From the NCBI GenBank assembly GCA_902492505.1, contig CABULU010000003.1, positions 1 to 64,000 of the forward strand: DNA of 64,000 bases, read 5' to 3'. The DNA comes from an uncultured Eubacteriales bacterium (GTDB taxonomy: Bacteria > Bacillota > Clostridia > Oscillospirales > QAKW01). Position numbers and translations under genes: made by a program. Positions within the stretch are counted from its first letter, which is position 1; every line of letters starts with the position of its first letter. Of the stretch, positions 33,525 to 42,450 are shown piece by piece. The notes under the pieces are model-generated. The model was not told where the DNA came from, made no database searches, and saw only the letters and a list, made by a program, of their open reading frames with translations.

Positions 33525-33532
33525 TTTATAAT
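33505..33532 (+). promoter_or_regulatory. Candidate promoter giving leaderless tcdA transcripts
   Basis: CTGAAA (33505-33510), a 16-base spacer, and a perfect TATAAT (33527-33532). The expected start of transcription, about 7-8 bases on, coincides with the tcdA ATG at 33541. The element overlaps the 6S terminator hairpin. Confidence 0.4.
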
Positions 33533-33540
33533 ATAAAACA

Positions 33541-34251
33541 ATGGAAATATTTACACGTACTAAAGCACTCATCGGAGAGTGCGGATTAAAAAAACTTAAA
33601 AATTCGCAGGTGCTGCTTTGCGGCTGCGGCGGCGTCGGTTCATACGCACTTGAAGCACTGGTGCGCGCGGGAATCGGCAAAATTACGGTGATAGACGCAG
33701 ACAAAGTTGCGGTAAGCAATTTAAATCGTCAGTTAATAGCGACATCGGATACTGTCGGTATGCTAAAAACCGATGCTGCCGAAATACGGGCAAAATCAAT
33801 AAATTCAGATATTGATTTTACGGGGATTTCCAAATTTATAGACAGGCAGAATGCAGCAGAGCTGATTCCGAATAATACCGATTATATAATCGACGCGGTA
33901 GATTTTGTTCCTGCTAAGACAGCGCTTGCCGAATACGCATATCAAACTGATACGCCGATAATTTCCTGTCTGGGTACCGGAAACAGACTGGATGCAACGC
34001 AGTTTGAAATATGCGATATATTTGAGACAAGCGGCTGTCCGCTCGCAAGAAAAATGAGATGCGAGCTGAAAAAAGCGGGTGTTATGAAGCTTGACGTGCT
34101 ATATTCAAAAGCGCCCGTCATACAGCCGGAATATGAAATATCCGATGAAGGAAAACGCACAGTGGGTTCGATATCGTATGTTCCGTCAGCCGCAGGTCTT
34201 TTACTTGCACAGCATGTTATTACAAGCCTTTTGGAGGAAAACCGAAATTGA
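33541..34251 (+). CDS. tcdA: tRNA threonylcarbamoyladenosine dehydratase
   Basis: 236 residues of E1-like ThiF/MoeB fold (YrvM/CsdL). It cyclises t6A37 of tRNA to ct6A using ATP. RTKALIGECGLKKLKNSQVLLCGCGGVGSYALEALVRAGIG (5-45) gives the nucleotide-binding GxGGVGS loop; IDADKVAVSNLNRQLIA near 51-67, DAVDFVPAKTALAEYA near 118, and the family end VGSISYVPSAAGLLLAQHVI follow. There is no Shine-Dalgarno sequence before ATG 33541 and no better start inside, so a leaderless mRNA is possible. The 3' end overlaps trmB. Confidence 0.93.
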   Translation: MEIFTRTKALIGECGLKKLKNSQVLLCGCGGVGSYALEALVRAGIGKITVIDADKVAVSNLNRQLIATSDTVGMLKTDAAEIRAKSINSDIDFTGISKFIDRQNAAELIPNNTDYIIDAVDFVPAKTALAEYAYQTDTPIISCLGTGNRLDATQFEICDIFETSGCPLARKMRCELKKAGVMKLDVLYSKAPVIQPEYEISDEGKRTVGSISYVPSAAGLLLAQHVITSLLEENRN

Positions 34252-34913
34252 GACTGAGAAGAAAGAAGAACAGAGATACAAGGTTTGAGCGATGCGCTGA
34301 ATTTGCGCTCACACCGGAGCCGTCGCTTAAAGACCGCTTTTACGATGTTTTTGACAAAAGCAGAGTGCTCGAAATGGAAATCGGCTCCGGGAAGGGCGGT
34401 TTTATAACTCAGTGCGCAGCTCAAAATCAAAACCGCAGCTTTATATCCATAGAAAGAGTTAAGGATTGCATACTCATGGGCATGGAAAAGGCATATAACG
34501 CGGGGCTTGGTAACATCCGCTTTATCTGCGCCGATGCCGAGATACTGCCGTCAATTCTGCCAGAAAAATGCGCGGATGTCATTTACATAAATTTCTGCGA
34601 TCCTTGGCCTAAAGCTGCTCATGCCAAGCGCAGACTGACACACAGAAAAATGATAAAACACTACCTGCCTCTGCTGAAAAACGGCGGCGAAATCCGCTTC
34701 AAAACAGATAATGACGGTTTGTTTGAATTTACGCTTAAAGAATTTGAAGAGCTTAGCTTTGAAATGTCTGAGATAACACGCGACCTTCATTCGACAGCTA
34801 CACCCAATATCATGACCGAGTATGAAAAGCGTTTTTCCGACATGGGCGTCAAAATAAAGCGGCTTGTTGCAAAGCCGACAGATACAACCTATAAAATTTT
34901 AACGGAGCTTTAA
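34248..34913 (+). CDS. trmB: tRNA (guanine-N7-)-methyltransferase
   Basis: 221 residues. Methylates G46 of tRNA from S-adenosylmethionine. MRLRRKKNRD at the start, LEMEIGSGKGGFI near 41 (SAM motif I), SIERVKDCILMGMEKA near 62, and YINFCDPWPKAAHAKRRLTH near 108-127 (the FxDPWPKxxHxKRR signature) are complete. The start is TTG 34248, overlapping the tcdA stop (TTGA), with GGAGG 10 bases upstream; the N-terminal MRLRRK supports it. Coupled to tcdA as a tRNA-modification pair. Confidence 0.94.
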   Translation: MRLRRKKNRDTRFERCAEFALTPEPSLKDRFYDVFDKSRVLEMEIGSGKGGFITQCAAQNQNRSFISIERVKDCILMGMEKAYNAGLGNIRFICADAEILPSILPEKCADVIYINFCDPWPKAAHAKRRLTHRKMIKHYLPLLKNGGEIRFKTDNDGLFEFTLKEFEELSFEMSEITRDLHSTATPNIMTEYEKRFSDMGVKIKRLVAKPTDTTYKILTEL

Positions 34914-34958
34914 AACATGTGCCGGCTGATTCCAGCCGGTACTTACATTTAATGTCAT

Positions 34959-34987
34959 TTGACTGCATATCAATATCATGCTATAAT
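34959..34987 (+). promoter_or_regulatory. Promoter of the GH26-SLH gene
   Basis: TTGACT (34959-34964), a 17-base spacer, and TATAAT (34982-34987), with an extended TGC before the -10. A GC-rich hairpin (34921-34940, GCCGGCTG/CAGCCGGT) just upstream could end the tcdA-trmB unit. Confidence 0.75.
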
Positions 34988-35017
34988 AAATACACTTACT
35001 TATTCCGGAGGGAAAAC

Positions 35018-37189
35018 ATGAAGAAAAGAATTCTGTCTATTATTTTATGCACGGTATTATCGTTTACAGCCCTATCCTGCTATGTCCGGGCCGAAAGCTA
35101 CTGGGATGTGCAGGCAGACTACCTGAAAGCGCTGGAAAGCGGAAATTCTGATGAAATAATTTCCTGTGTTAAAAGAATAGAAGCGGTATATCCCGCACCA
35201 AGCAATGAAACCGAATATCTTCGGCTGGCATTTCCGAGAGAGCGCGCAGCACTCGAATATGAAAAAAGCGGACTTTATACCGAAGCTTGTAAATACTACC
35301 GCAAGGCGCTTGAATGTTTTGTCTGGCTAAACGACAACGGAAAAGATTACAGAGACAAAATAATGCTGACAGAGGCAATGATAGCGCAAACCGAGGGTAT
35401 TTTTGAAGTATACACCGAATCGGAAACAAGCAGTGACGTTCCGTATTTCGGTCAAATAAACGAACCTGAAAGCAATTTCGGCACATATTACGGCATGTGC
35501 AGTGATTACATCGGCGGGAACCAAAGCGCCAAGCTAATTTACGTTCAGTTTTTCACCGAGGACATCGGACCGTTTGACTGGCAGTTACCGCCCAACAAGT
35601 ACGACCTTGTGGAGATAGGCTGGAACGTGCCCAATGAGACATATGAGGATTTGGAGCGGGTTTGTGCAGATGAAACCCGCGAATATATCGAAAGAAACGT
35701 CAAGTGGCTTGCAGAACAGGACTTTAAATTTATTATCCGATTCGGTGCAGAAGTGAACTGCTGGGAAGATCTTGAAAATTATACTACCGAGCAGCAGAAA
35801 AAGCAGTTTACGGACAAATTTAAAGAAGCCTTTGCAACAGTCGCAGATTATGTTCACAGGCTGGCACCCAACTGCGCTATGATGTACTCGCCCAATGATA
35901 TTTCCAACTGGTATTATACCGCTGAGGACTTTTATCCGGGTGATGAATATGTAGACTGGGTAGGAATGTCAACATACGGCAAGATTTCCTCTGCCGCGTC
36001 AGAAGAAGCAGGCAGCCAGACGGACGCATGGTACGGCCGCGGAATATATGAAAATCAGCTGCTCAGAATAAAGAACATTGTCGATACATTCGGCGACCGC
36101 AAGCCTATAGCCGTTAGCGAATGCGGGTTTGCCTACCGGGACTCCAAAGGAATTCAGACGTTGGAGCACGCAAAAGAATCGCTTCGCTATTTTTATACAT
36201 ATGTGAACATGGTATATCCGCAAATCAGAGCTATTTATTATTTCAATACGGATTTTGCGGGAACAAGCTATTCTCTTAAAAACAATCAGGAAATGTATAA
36301 TACATATGTACAAACAGTAAACCAAAACATTGCGATGCAAAAAACAACGCAGATCAGCGGTCAGAATTATATGAAGCTGAAAAATCTCAATGAAGCGGCA
36401 AATCAAATAACGCTCTATACATGCTCATATTATCCCGGCGGCGAAAGCACAGTCAGCTATGAGCTGGACGGCAAAATGCTATCATCGGAAAACGGATATC
36501 CTTACAAATGCACCTTTCAGAGACCAGATACCGGCATGCACACACTTAAAGTGACAGCCAAAACGGGCAAGACCGTCAAAACAAAGATTTACGGAATAGA
36601 GATTTCCAACGACGGCACAATACATGCCATTGAATCTAAAATGACAGACGTAAAAGTGACAAGCTGGGCTTTTAAGCCGATTTCATACGTTGTTGAAAAC
36701 AATCTTTTCAACGGAATGACGGAAAATACGTTTGAACCCGCCACAAACCTAACGCGCGGAATGCTTGTAACGGTTATCGGCAGACTGGAAGGTGTTGATG
36801 AAAACAGAAACGCCGACACTGCATTCAGTGATGTCCGCAAAAACAAATACTACACCGGATACATAAAATGGGCGTCAGATAACGGAATTATAAACGGCAT
36901 AAGTCCGGACAAATTTGCTCCCGATACATTTATAACCCGAGAACAGACGGCAACTATTCTTTTCAGATATGCACGATTCAAAGGCTATGATACAAGCGGA
37001 AGAAATACTCTGACTCAATACTCCGACAGCGGTAAAATCGGAAAGTTCGCCAGAGAGGCTATGGAATGGGCAAACTATTCCCAAATAATAAACGGTATGA
37101 CACCGACCGAACTTGAACCGAAAGGTTTTGCCACGCGCGCACAGATTGCTAAAATAATTATGGTATTTGACATGCTTTACAATGAATAA
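35018..37189 (+). CDS. Secreted GH26-like glycoside hydrolase with three S-layer homology domains
   Basis: 723 residues from ATG 35018 (CGGAGGG upstream; the longer frame contains the promoter region). A signal peptide (1-25) and a helical, TPR-like N-terminal part (about 26-130) precede a GH26-like barrel (about 140-440). Candidate catalytic acid/base Glu245 lies in RFGAEVNCW and nucleophile Glu368 in AVSECGFAY. A beta-sandwich linker (about 450-535) follows, then three SLH motifs (from about 545; NLTRGMLVTVIGRL, FITREQTATILFRYA, FATRAQIAKIIMVF) that anchor it to secondary cell-wall polymers. Beta-mannanase activity is the family norm; the substrate here is unproved. Confidence 0.82.
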   Translation: MKKRILSIILCTVLSFTALSCYVRAESYWDVQADYLKALESGNSDEIISCVKRIEAVYPAPSNETEYLRLAFPRERAALEYEKSGLYTEACKYYRKALECFVWLNDNGKDYRDKIMLTEAMIAQTEGIFEVYTESETSSDVPYFGQINEPESNFGTYYGMCSDYIGGNQSAKLIYVQFFTEDIGPFDWQLPPNKYDLVEIGWNVPNETYEDLERVCADETREYIERNVKWLAEQDFKFIIRFGAEVNCWEDLENYTTEQQKKQFTDKFKEAFATVADYVHRLAPNCAMMYSPNDISNWYYTAEDFYPGDEYVDWVGMSTYGKISSAASEEAGSQTDAWYGRGIYENQLLRIKNIVDTFGDRKPIAVSECGFAYRDSKGIQTLEHAKESLRYFYTYVNMVYPQIRAIYYFNTDFAGTSYSLKNNQEMYNTYVQTVNQNIAMQKTTQISGQNYMKLKNLNEAANQITLYTCSYYPGGESTVSYELDGKMLSSENGYPYKCTFQRPDTGMHTLKVTAKTGKTVKTKIYGIEISNDGTIHAIESKMTDVKVTSWAFKPISYVVENNLFNGMTENTFEPATNLTRGMLVTVIGRLEGVDENRNADTAFSDVRKNKYYTGYIKWASDNGIINGISPDKFAPDTFITREQTATILFRYARFKGYDTSGRNTLTQYSDSGKIGKFAREAMEWANYSQIINGMTPTELEPKGFATRAQIAKIIMVFDMLYNE

Positions 37190-37192
37190 AAA

Positions 37193-37220
37193 ATATCTCT
37201 CGGTATACACCGAGAGATAT
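37193..37220 (+). terminator. Bidirectional terminator between the GH26-SLH gene and htpG
   Basis: ATATCTCTCGG (37193-37203) and CCGAGAGATAT (37210-37220), flanked by A5 and T5 tracts, between convergent genes. Confidence 0.9.
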
Positions 37221-37229
37221 TTTTATTTA

Positions 37230-39116
37230 TTATGAAATCAGTCCACAGACAAGACCCGCAAGCTCTGTCGGATTATCCACCGTCATACCGCCGATAAGAC
37301 GTGCCTGCGCATAAAGTATTTTTGAGTACTCCGAAAGCTTCTCCCTGTCGCTGCCGTATAGTTCACGCAGCTTTTTAGCGATCGGATGAGCCTCGTTTAT
37401 TTCAAGTGCCGTTTGGGCCCTTACAGGAGCAGCGCCGTTTTCCGGCATTTTTTCAAGCACTTTTTCCATACCAAGCGATACATCGCCCTCACTTACAAGA
37501 CAAACCGGGTGATTTTTCAGCGACTTTGTAAAGCGGACAACATTTACACTGTCCCCAAGCGCTTCTTTCATGCACTTAAACATATCCTCGTACTGCTTGT
37601 TTTCTTCCTCAAGCTCCTTTTTCTCTTCGTCGGACAAAATATCAAGCCCGCCGTCACAGACATTTGTGAACTCCTTATCATCGTATTTACCGAGCATTTT
37701 AAGTGCAAATTCATCCACATCATCCGTAAGATACAGAATTTCAAAGCCTTTATCTTTAACGGCCTCTACCTGCGGCAGCATATCAATTTTATCCACTGTC
37801 TCGCCGGCAGCATAATATATTGTTTTCTGATCTTCTTTCATGCGTGATACGTATTCCTTGAGCGAAACATATTTTTTATCCGCCGAAGAAATAAAAAGAA
37901 TAAGATCTTTCAATACGTCTTTATGAGTACCATAATCGGAATACAATCCGTATTTAAGTTGAATTCCGAAAGCCTTGAAAAATTCCTCGTATTTTTCCCG
38001 CTCGTCTTTCAGCATCTTTAACAGTTCATTTTTTATCTTCTTCTCAATATTTTTTGCAATGCTCTTCAGCTGTGCGTCATGCTGAAGCGTCTCGCGGGAA
38101 ATATTAAGCGAAAGATCTGCGCTGTCGGCAACCCCGCGTACAAAGCTGAAATAATCCGGCAAAAGATCCGCGCATTTATCCATGATAAGAACTCCGCTTG
38201 AATAGAGCTGGAGACCCTTTTCAAAATCCTTTGTATAGTAATCAAACGGTGCATGCTTTGGTATGAAAAGCAAGACATCGCTGGACGTCAAGCCTTCAAA
38301 TTTGGAATGAATAATTTTGATAGGAGACTCATAGTCAAAGAATTTTTCTCTGTAAAAGCCCTCATACTCCTCATTCGTACATTCAGACGCCTGCTTTTTC
38401 CAAATCGGAATCATACTGTTAAGAGTCTGCGTTTCAACAACCGTCTCATATTCGCCTTCCTTACCCTCAACAGGCACACTCTTGTCCATATCCATTTTTA
38501 TAGGATAGCGCAGATAGTCGGAGTATTTTTTGACAAGTGCGCGAATACGGTATTTATCAAGAAACTCGCTGTAATTCTCGTTTTCCGCATCCTCCTTGAC
38601 GTGAAGCGTAATTACCGTACCGCAGCTGTCTTTTTGAGCTTCAGTTACTGTGTATCCGTCAACGCCGGATGATTTCCACTCATATGCCTGTTCATTGCCG
38701 TATGCCCGGCTTAAAACGCTGATACTGTCACTTACCATAAAAGCGGAGTAAAAACCGACACCGAACTGACCGATTATATCCACATCCTCTTTTTTCTCAT
38801 TATCGTTTTTAAAATCAAAAGAGCCGCTTTTAGCAATCGTACCGAGATTGTTTTCAAGCTCATCCTTTGTCATACCAATTCCGTTATCCTCTATGACGAT
38901 TGTACGGCTGTCCTTGTCGACCGACAGCTTTATCTCAAAGCTCTCCTTTGACAGACCGACATCACCGTCAGTGAGAGAACGATAGTACAGCTTGTCTATC
39001 GCATCGCTCGCATTAGACAAAAGCTCACGTAAAAATATCTCCTTATGCGTGTATATAGAGTTAATCATCATATCGAGTAATTTCTTCGATTCTGTCTTAA
39101 ATTGTTTTTTAGCCAT
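37230..39116 (-). CDS. htpG: Chaperone HtpG (bacterial Hsp90)
   Basis: 628 residues, full length. ATP-binding N-terminal domain: YTHKEIFLRELLSNASDAIDKLYY near 22-45, IVIEDNGIGMTKDEL near 71, LGTIAKSGS and IIGQFGVGFYSAFMVSD near 115-131. The middle domain has the NISRETLQHD motif near 337. The C-terminal dimerisation domain is present. ATP-dependent protein-folding chaperone. AAGGGTG is 7 bases before ATG 39116. It carries a CIRCE operator right after the promoter, implying HrcA control. Confidence 0.97.
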   Translation of the reverse strand: MAKKQFKTESKKLLDMMINSIYTHKEIFLRELLSNASDAIDKLYYRSLTDGDVGLSKESFEIKLSVDKDSRTIVIEDNGIGMTKDELENNLGTIAKSGSFDFKNDNEKKEDVDIIGQFGVGFYSAFMVSDSISVLSRAYGNEQAYEWKSSGVDGYTVTEAQKDSCGTVITLHVKEDAENENYSEFLDKYRIRALVKKYSDYLRYPIKMDMDKSVPVEGKEGEYETVVETQTLNSMIPIWKKQASECTNEEYEGFYREKFFDYESPIKIIHSKFEGLTSSDVLLFIPKHAPFDYYTKDFEKGLQLYSSGVLIMDKCADLLPDYFSFVRGVADSADLSLNISRETLQHDAQLKSIAKNIEKKIKNELLKMLKDEREKYEEFFKAFGIQLKYGLYSDYGTHKDVLKDLILFISSADKKYVSLKEYVSRMKEDQKTIYYAAGETVDKIDMLPQVEAVKDKGFEILYLTDDVDEFALKMLGKYDDKEFTNVCDGGLDILSDEEKKELEEENKQYEDMFKCMKEALGDSVNVVRFTKSLKNHPVCLVSEGDVSLGMEKVLEKMPENGAAPVRAQTALEINEAHPIAKKLRELYGSDREKLSEYSKILYAQARLIGGMTVDNPTELAGLVCGLIS

Positions 39117-39139
39117 TATATATCACCCTTTTAATAAAA

Positions 39140-39166
39140 TTAGCACTCATTATTTCAGACTGCTAA
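39140..39166. promoter_or_regulatory. CIRCE operator (HrcA-binding site) of htpG
   Basis: TTAGCACTC, nine bases, GACTGCTAA. The consensus is TTAGCACTC-N9-GAGTGCTAA, so 17 of 18 positions match. It begins 3 bases after the -10, as expected for HrcA repression. Confidence 0.9.
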
Positions 39167-39169
39167 TAT

Positions 39170-39197
39170 ATTGTACCACTATTTTCAAATTTTTCAA
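39170..39197 (-). promoter_or_regulatory. Sigma-A promoter of htpG
   Basis: Minus-strand TTGAAA (39197-39192), a 16-base spacer, and TACAAT (39175-39170), directly upstream of CIRCE. Confidence 0.7.
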
Positions 39198-39221
39198 TAG
39201 GTTTTCAATAAAAAAACAGCC

Positions 39222-39923
39222 TCACGGCTGTTTTCTGTCGTTCTTCTTACACATTATGTGATAAACGGAAAAACCTATGGCACTTAAAACAAGTGTTACC
39301 GCAAATACTACAATAGCAAACACATAATTTTGCATTCCAAGCGCATTGCCGCCAATGGTAGAGGTCACAATCGACGGAAGACGGGCAACACTTGTTATAA
39401 GAATAAAATGGAGAGTTCTTATTTTCGTAAGACCTATAAAGTAAACCATGAGGTCCTTCGGCGTTCCCGGTATCAAAAAGATAATAAAGGTTATAATTTC
39501 AAGCCGCTTGGCATTTTTTAAAAACTTCAGGTTGTTTATTTTGTCAACTGAAAAAAACAGTTCAACAACGCGCACTCCGAAGGTGCGCACGAACACAAAC
39601 ACAACAAGGCTTCCAAGCAATCCGCCGATTACAGATAAGACAGTACCCTCCAGTGCACCGAACGCATAACCTGCGCCTATTTCCAGCGGTTCACCCGGAA
39701 TAATTGCAAAGATAACCTGAAGCGCAACCATCCCGATAAATATAAGCTGACCGAAAATCCCTTTGGAATCTATCCACTCTCGAAATATTTCCGGTTCCGA
39801 AACAAAGTGCAGCATCGGCCTGCCGATATACCAGCAGACGGCCGCCGAAAAAACTATAAATACCGCAATTGAAAGTATTCCGAAGCCCTTTTTATGACGC
39901 TGTACAAATTTATCGTCTGACAT
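39222..39923 (-). CDS. TVP38/TMEM64 family membrane protein
   Basis: 233 residues with five or six membrane helices. The VTT (SNARE-associated) domain is clear: VIFAIIPGEPLEIGAGYAFG near 70-89, GGLLGSLVVFVFVRTFG near 99-115, and FLIPGTPKDLMVYFIGLTKI near 147-166. DedA-superfamily proteins of this kind are linked to lipid scrambling or ion-coupled transport; the role here is unknown. ATG 39923 follows the transglycosylase gene by 5 bases, so the two form an operon. Confidence 0.88.
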   Translation of the reverse strand: MSDDKFVQRHKKGFGILSIAVFIVFSAAVCWYIGRPMLHFVSEPEIFREWIDSKGIFGQLIFIGMVALQVIFAIIPGEPLEIGAGYAFGALEGTVLSVIGGLLGSLVVFVFVRTFGVRVVELFFSVDKINNLKFLKNAKRLEIITFIIFLIPGTPKDLMVYFIGLTKIRTLHFILITSVARLPSIVTSTIGGNALGMQNYVFAIVVFAVTLVLSAIGFSVYHIMCKKNDRKQP

Positions 39924-39928
39924 ACCTA

Positions 39929-40630
39929 TCAGGGAGCGCAGCTGAGTATGCGCTCACCCTCCTCTTCTTTTATATAACCGTATTTTACAAGCTTATTTAT
40001 AACCTGCGCCTGACGCTGGCTTGCAAGTTCGGGATTGTTATCCAGCGAATAGACGGAAGGCGCATTTGGCAAACCCGCCAGCATTGTGCTCTCATAATCC
40101 GAAAGCTCCCACGGCTCTTTATCAAAATAACCGAGGCTTGCCGCACGCACCGAATAATATCCGCTGCCAAAATAAATAGTATTTACATAAAGCTCCAGTA
40201 TTTCATCCTTGGTATACATCCGCTCAAGACGCAAAGCCATAAACATCTCGGCAATTTTACGTTCAAATTTTTTTGACTGGGTAAAAAATATATTCTTTGC
40301 AAACTGTTGAGTTATCGTGCTGCCGCCCTCAACAAGTTTCATCTCACGTATATCGGTAAGCACGGCGCGCCCGATTGAAATAATATCAATACCGGGATGA
40401 TAATAAAACCGCCTGTCCTCTACCGCAATAACCGCGTCAAGGTACATTTGAGGCAAAACGTCAATGGAAACATAATCTTCATCGCTTTTTATTTTCTCTA
40501 TTGCCTGCGCCGGCGGGTTATCGCGCAGCACCTTGCAGTACATCGCGTACCCCTTAACGGTAATAATAGCACCGATTAAAAAAATAACGGCGCAAATCGA
40601 AAGGACCGAATATTTCAGAAGCTTCTTCAT
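39929..40630 (-). CDS. Monofunctional peptidoglycan glycosyltransferase (GT51)
   Basis: 233 residues. One N-terminal membrane helix (about 7-27) precedes the GT51 domain with the catalytic Glu in AVIAVEDRRFYYHPG near 69-83, GGSTITQQFAKN near 103, KIAEMFMALRLERMYTKDEILELYVNTIYFGSG near 124, and GLPNAPSVY near 186. It polymerises lipid II into glycan strands; no transpeptidase domain is present. It is shorter than most bifunctional class A PBPs and similar to MtgA. Coupled to the TVP38 gene. Confidence 0.92.
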   Translation of the reverse strand: MKKLLKYSVLSICAVIFLIGAIITVKGYAMYCKVLRDNPPAQAIEKIKSDEDYVSIDVLPQMYLDAVIAVEDRRFYYHPGIDIISIGRAVLTDIREMKLVEGGSTITQQFAKNIFFTQSKKFERKIAEMFMALRLERMYTKDEILELYVNTIYFGSGYYSVRAASLGYFDKEPWELSDYESTMLAGLPNAPSVYSLDNNPELASQRQAQVINKLVKYGYIKEEEGERILSCAP

Positions 40631-40720
40631 ATAATCACCGCCTTTGTATTATCAGTATAGCACAATACTTTCAATAATAAAAGGGGTTTTACCGTTTATT
40701 AAAAAATTGTAATAAAAAAT

Positions 40721-40754
40721 CGGAGCTTTACCGCTTTTAATGCGAAAAGCCCCG
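40721..40754 (-). terminator. Terminator of the purine superoperon
   Basis: On the minus strand CGGGGCTTT (40754-40746) pairs with AAAGCTCCG (40729-40721; one G-U), with a small inner hairpin in the loop, followed by AUUUUUUAUU. It lies 15 bases after the fhs stop. Confidence 0.8.
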
Positions 40755-40768
40755 ATAACTATTACCGT

Positions 40769-42439
40769 TTAAAACAATCCCGTGATAATTCCGTCACTTG
40801 AAACGTCTATTTTTTCAGCAGCGGGTAATTTCGGAAGGCCCGGCATTGTCATTATATCTCCCGTCAGTACGACAATGAAGCCCGCACCGGCGGAAATTTT
40901 CACATTTTTTACCGTTACCGTAAAGTCGTCAGGCGCGCCTGTTTTTGCAGGGTCATCCGAAAAGCTGTACTGTGTTTTGGCAATACAGACAGGCAGGTCG
41001 CCGTAGCCCAAAGCCGTCAGTTCTGCAATCTGCTTTGACGCTGCAGCAGTAAAGCTCACGCCGGCGCCGCCGTAAACTTTTGTGACAATCTTTCTGACTT
41101 TTTCTTCTATACCGTCTTCAAGCTCATAGCAGAAATTAAAGCTCCCCTTCTCTTCCTCGCACAAACGCACAACCTCGCGTGCAAGCGCCTCACCGCCCGC
41201 GCCGCCGTCTGCCCATACGGTCGAAAGCACCACGTTTACGCCGAGTGAGCGGCATTTTTCAATAATTAGCTTGATTTCTGCATCCGTATCTGTCGGAAAA
41301 CGGTTTACTGCAACAACCGACGGAAGTCCGTACACATTTTTAATATTGGAAACATGTCGCAAAAGATTTGGCATACCATTTTCAAGTGCTTCAAGGTTTT
41401 CACTTGCAAGCTCTGTTTTTGCAAGACCGCCGTGCATTTTAAGCGCACGCACTGTTGCAACAATCACAACGGCCGACGGTTCCAGTCCGGCTGCACGGCA
41501 CTTGATATCAAGGAATTTTTCCGCGCCGAGATCCGCGCCAAAGCCCGCCTCGGTCACAGCATAATCTCCAAGCTTCAACGCCATTTTTGTTGCAGTGACT
41601 GAATTGCAGCCGTGCGCAATATTGGCGAACGGACCGCCGTGTATAAGCGCGGGAGTTCCCTCAAGAGTCTGAACAAGATTGGGCTTAACGGCATCCTTTA
41701 AAAGCGCCGCCATAGCGCCCGCAGCCTTTAGTTGACCGGCGGTTACCGGCTGACCGTAAAAATTATATGCTACTATAATCCTGCTTAATCTGTCCTTTAA
41801 ATCGTCTATTGACAAAGACAGACAAAGTACAGCCATTACCTCGGAAGCAACGGTTATATCAAAACCGTCCTCACGCGGCACGCCGTTTATCTTTCCGCCC
41901 AATCCGTCCACAACATTGCGCAGCTGACGGTCATTCATGTCAACGCAGCGCTTCCACGTAATACGACGAGTGTCAATACCCAGCGCGTTTCCCTGATGAA
42001 TATGATTATCAAGCATCGCTGCAAGCAGATTGTTTGCCGCACCTATGGCATGAAAATCACCAGTAAAATGCAGGTTGATATCCTCCATCGGCACAACCTG
42101 AGCATAGCCGCCGCCCGCCGCGCCGCCTTTGATACCGAAAACAGGACCGAGCGACGGCTCGCGCAGGGCGGTGACAACCTTTTTGCCTATGCGTGACAGT
42201 CCGTCGGCAAGACCTATTGTCGTTGTCGTTTTCCCCTCTCCGGCAGGAGTTGGCGTTATCGCTGTAACAAGCACCAGTTTACCGTCCGGCTTTTGGACCT
42301 CATTCATAATTGAAAGATCAATCTTTGCCTTGTATTTACCGTACTGTTCAACATACTTTTCATCAATTCCGGCATTTTTAGCAATTTCAGCGATGGGACG
42401 CATTTTTGCCGACTGAGCTATCTCTATATCCGTTTTCAA
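40769..42439 (-). CDS. fhs: Formate-tetrahydrofolate ligase
   Basis: 556 residues. Makes 10-formyl-THF from formate, THF and [24 protein letters not shown] near 62-82 (P-loop), [41 protein letters not shown] near 92-132, and [14 protein letters not shown] near 270 are diagnostic. The start is TTG 42439 with GAGGTG about 6 bases upstream. As last gene of the ZTP-controlled purine operon it supplies the formyl donor used by PurN and the AICAR transformylase; it can also serve the Wood-Ljungdahl methyl branch. Lies 11 bases after purL. Confidence 0.97.
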   Translation of the reverse strand: MKTDIEIAQSAKMRPIAEIAKNAGIDEKYVEQYGKYKAKIDLSIMNEVQKPDGKLVLVTAITPTPAGEGKTTTTIGLADGLSRIGKKVVTALREPSLGPVFGIKGGAAGGGYAQVVPMEDINLHFTGDFHAIGAANNLLAAMLDNHIHQGNALGIDTRRITWKRCVDMNDRQLRNVVDGLGGKINGVPREDGFDITVASEVMAVLCLSLSIDDLKDRLSRIIVAYNFYGQPVTAGQLKAAGAMAALLKDAVKPNLVQTLEGTPALIHGGPFANIAHGCNSVTATKMALKLGDYAVTEAGFGADLGAEKFLDIKCRAAGLEPSAVVIVATVRALKMHGGLAKTELASENLEALENGMPNLLRHVSNIKNVYGLPSVVAVNRFPTDTDAEIKLIIEKCRSLGVNVVLSTVWADGGAGGEALAREVVRLCEEEKGSFNFCYELEDGIEEKVRKIVTKVYGGAGVSFTAAASKQIAELTALGYGDLPVCIAKTQYSFSDDPAKTGAPDDFTVTVKNVKISAGAGFIVVLTGDIMTMPGLPKLPAAEKIDVSSDGIITGLF

Positions 42440-42450
42440 AGTATCACCTC

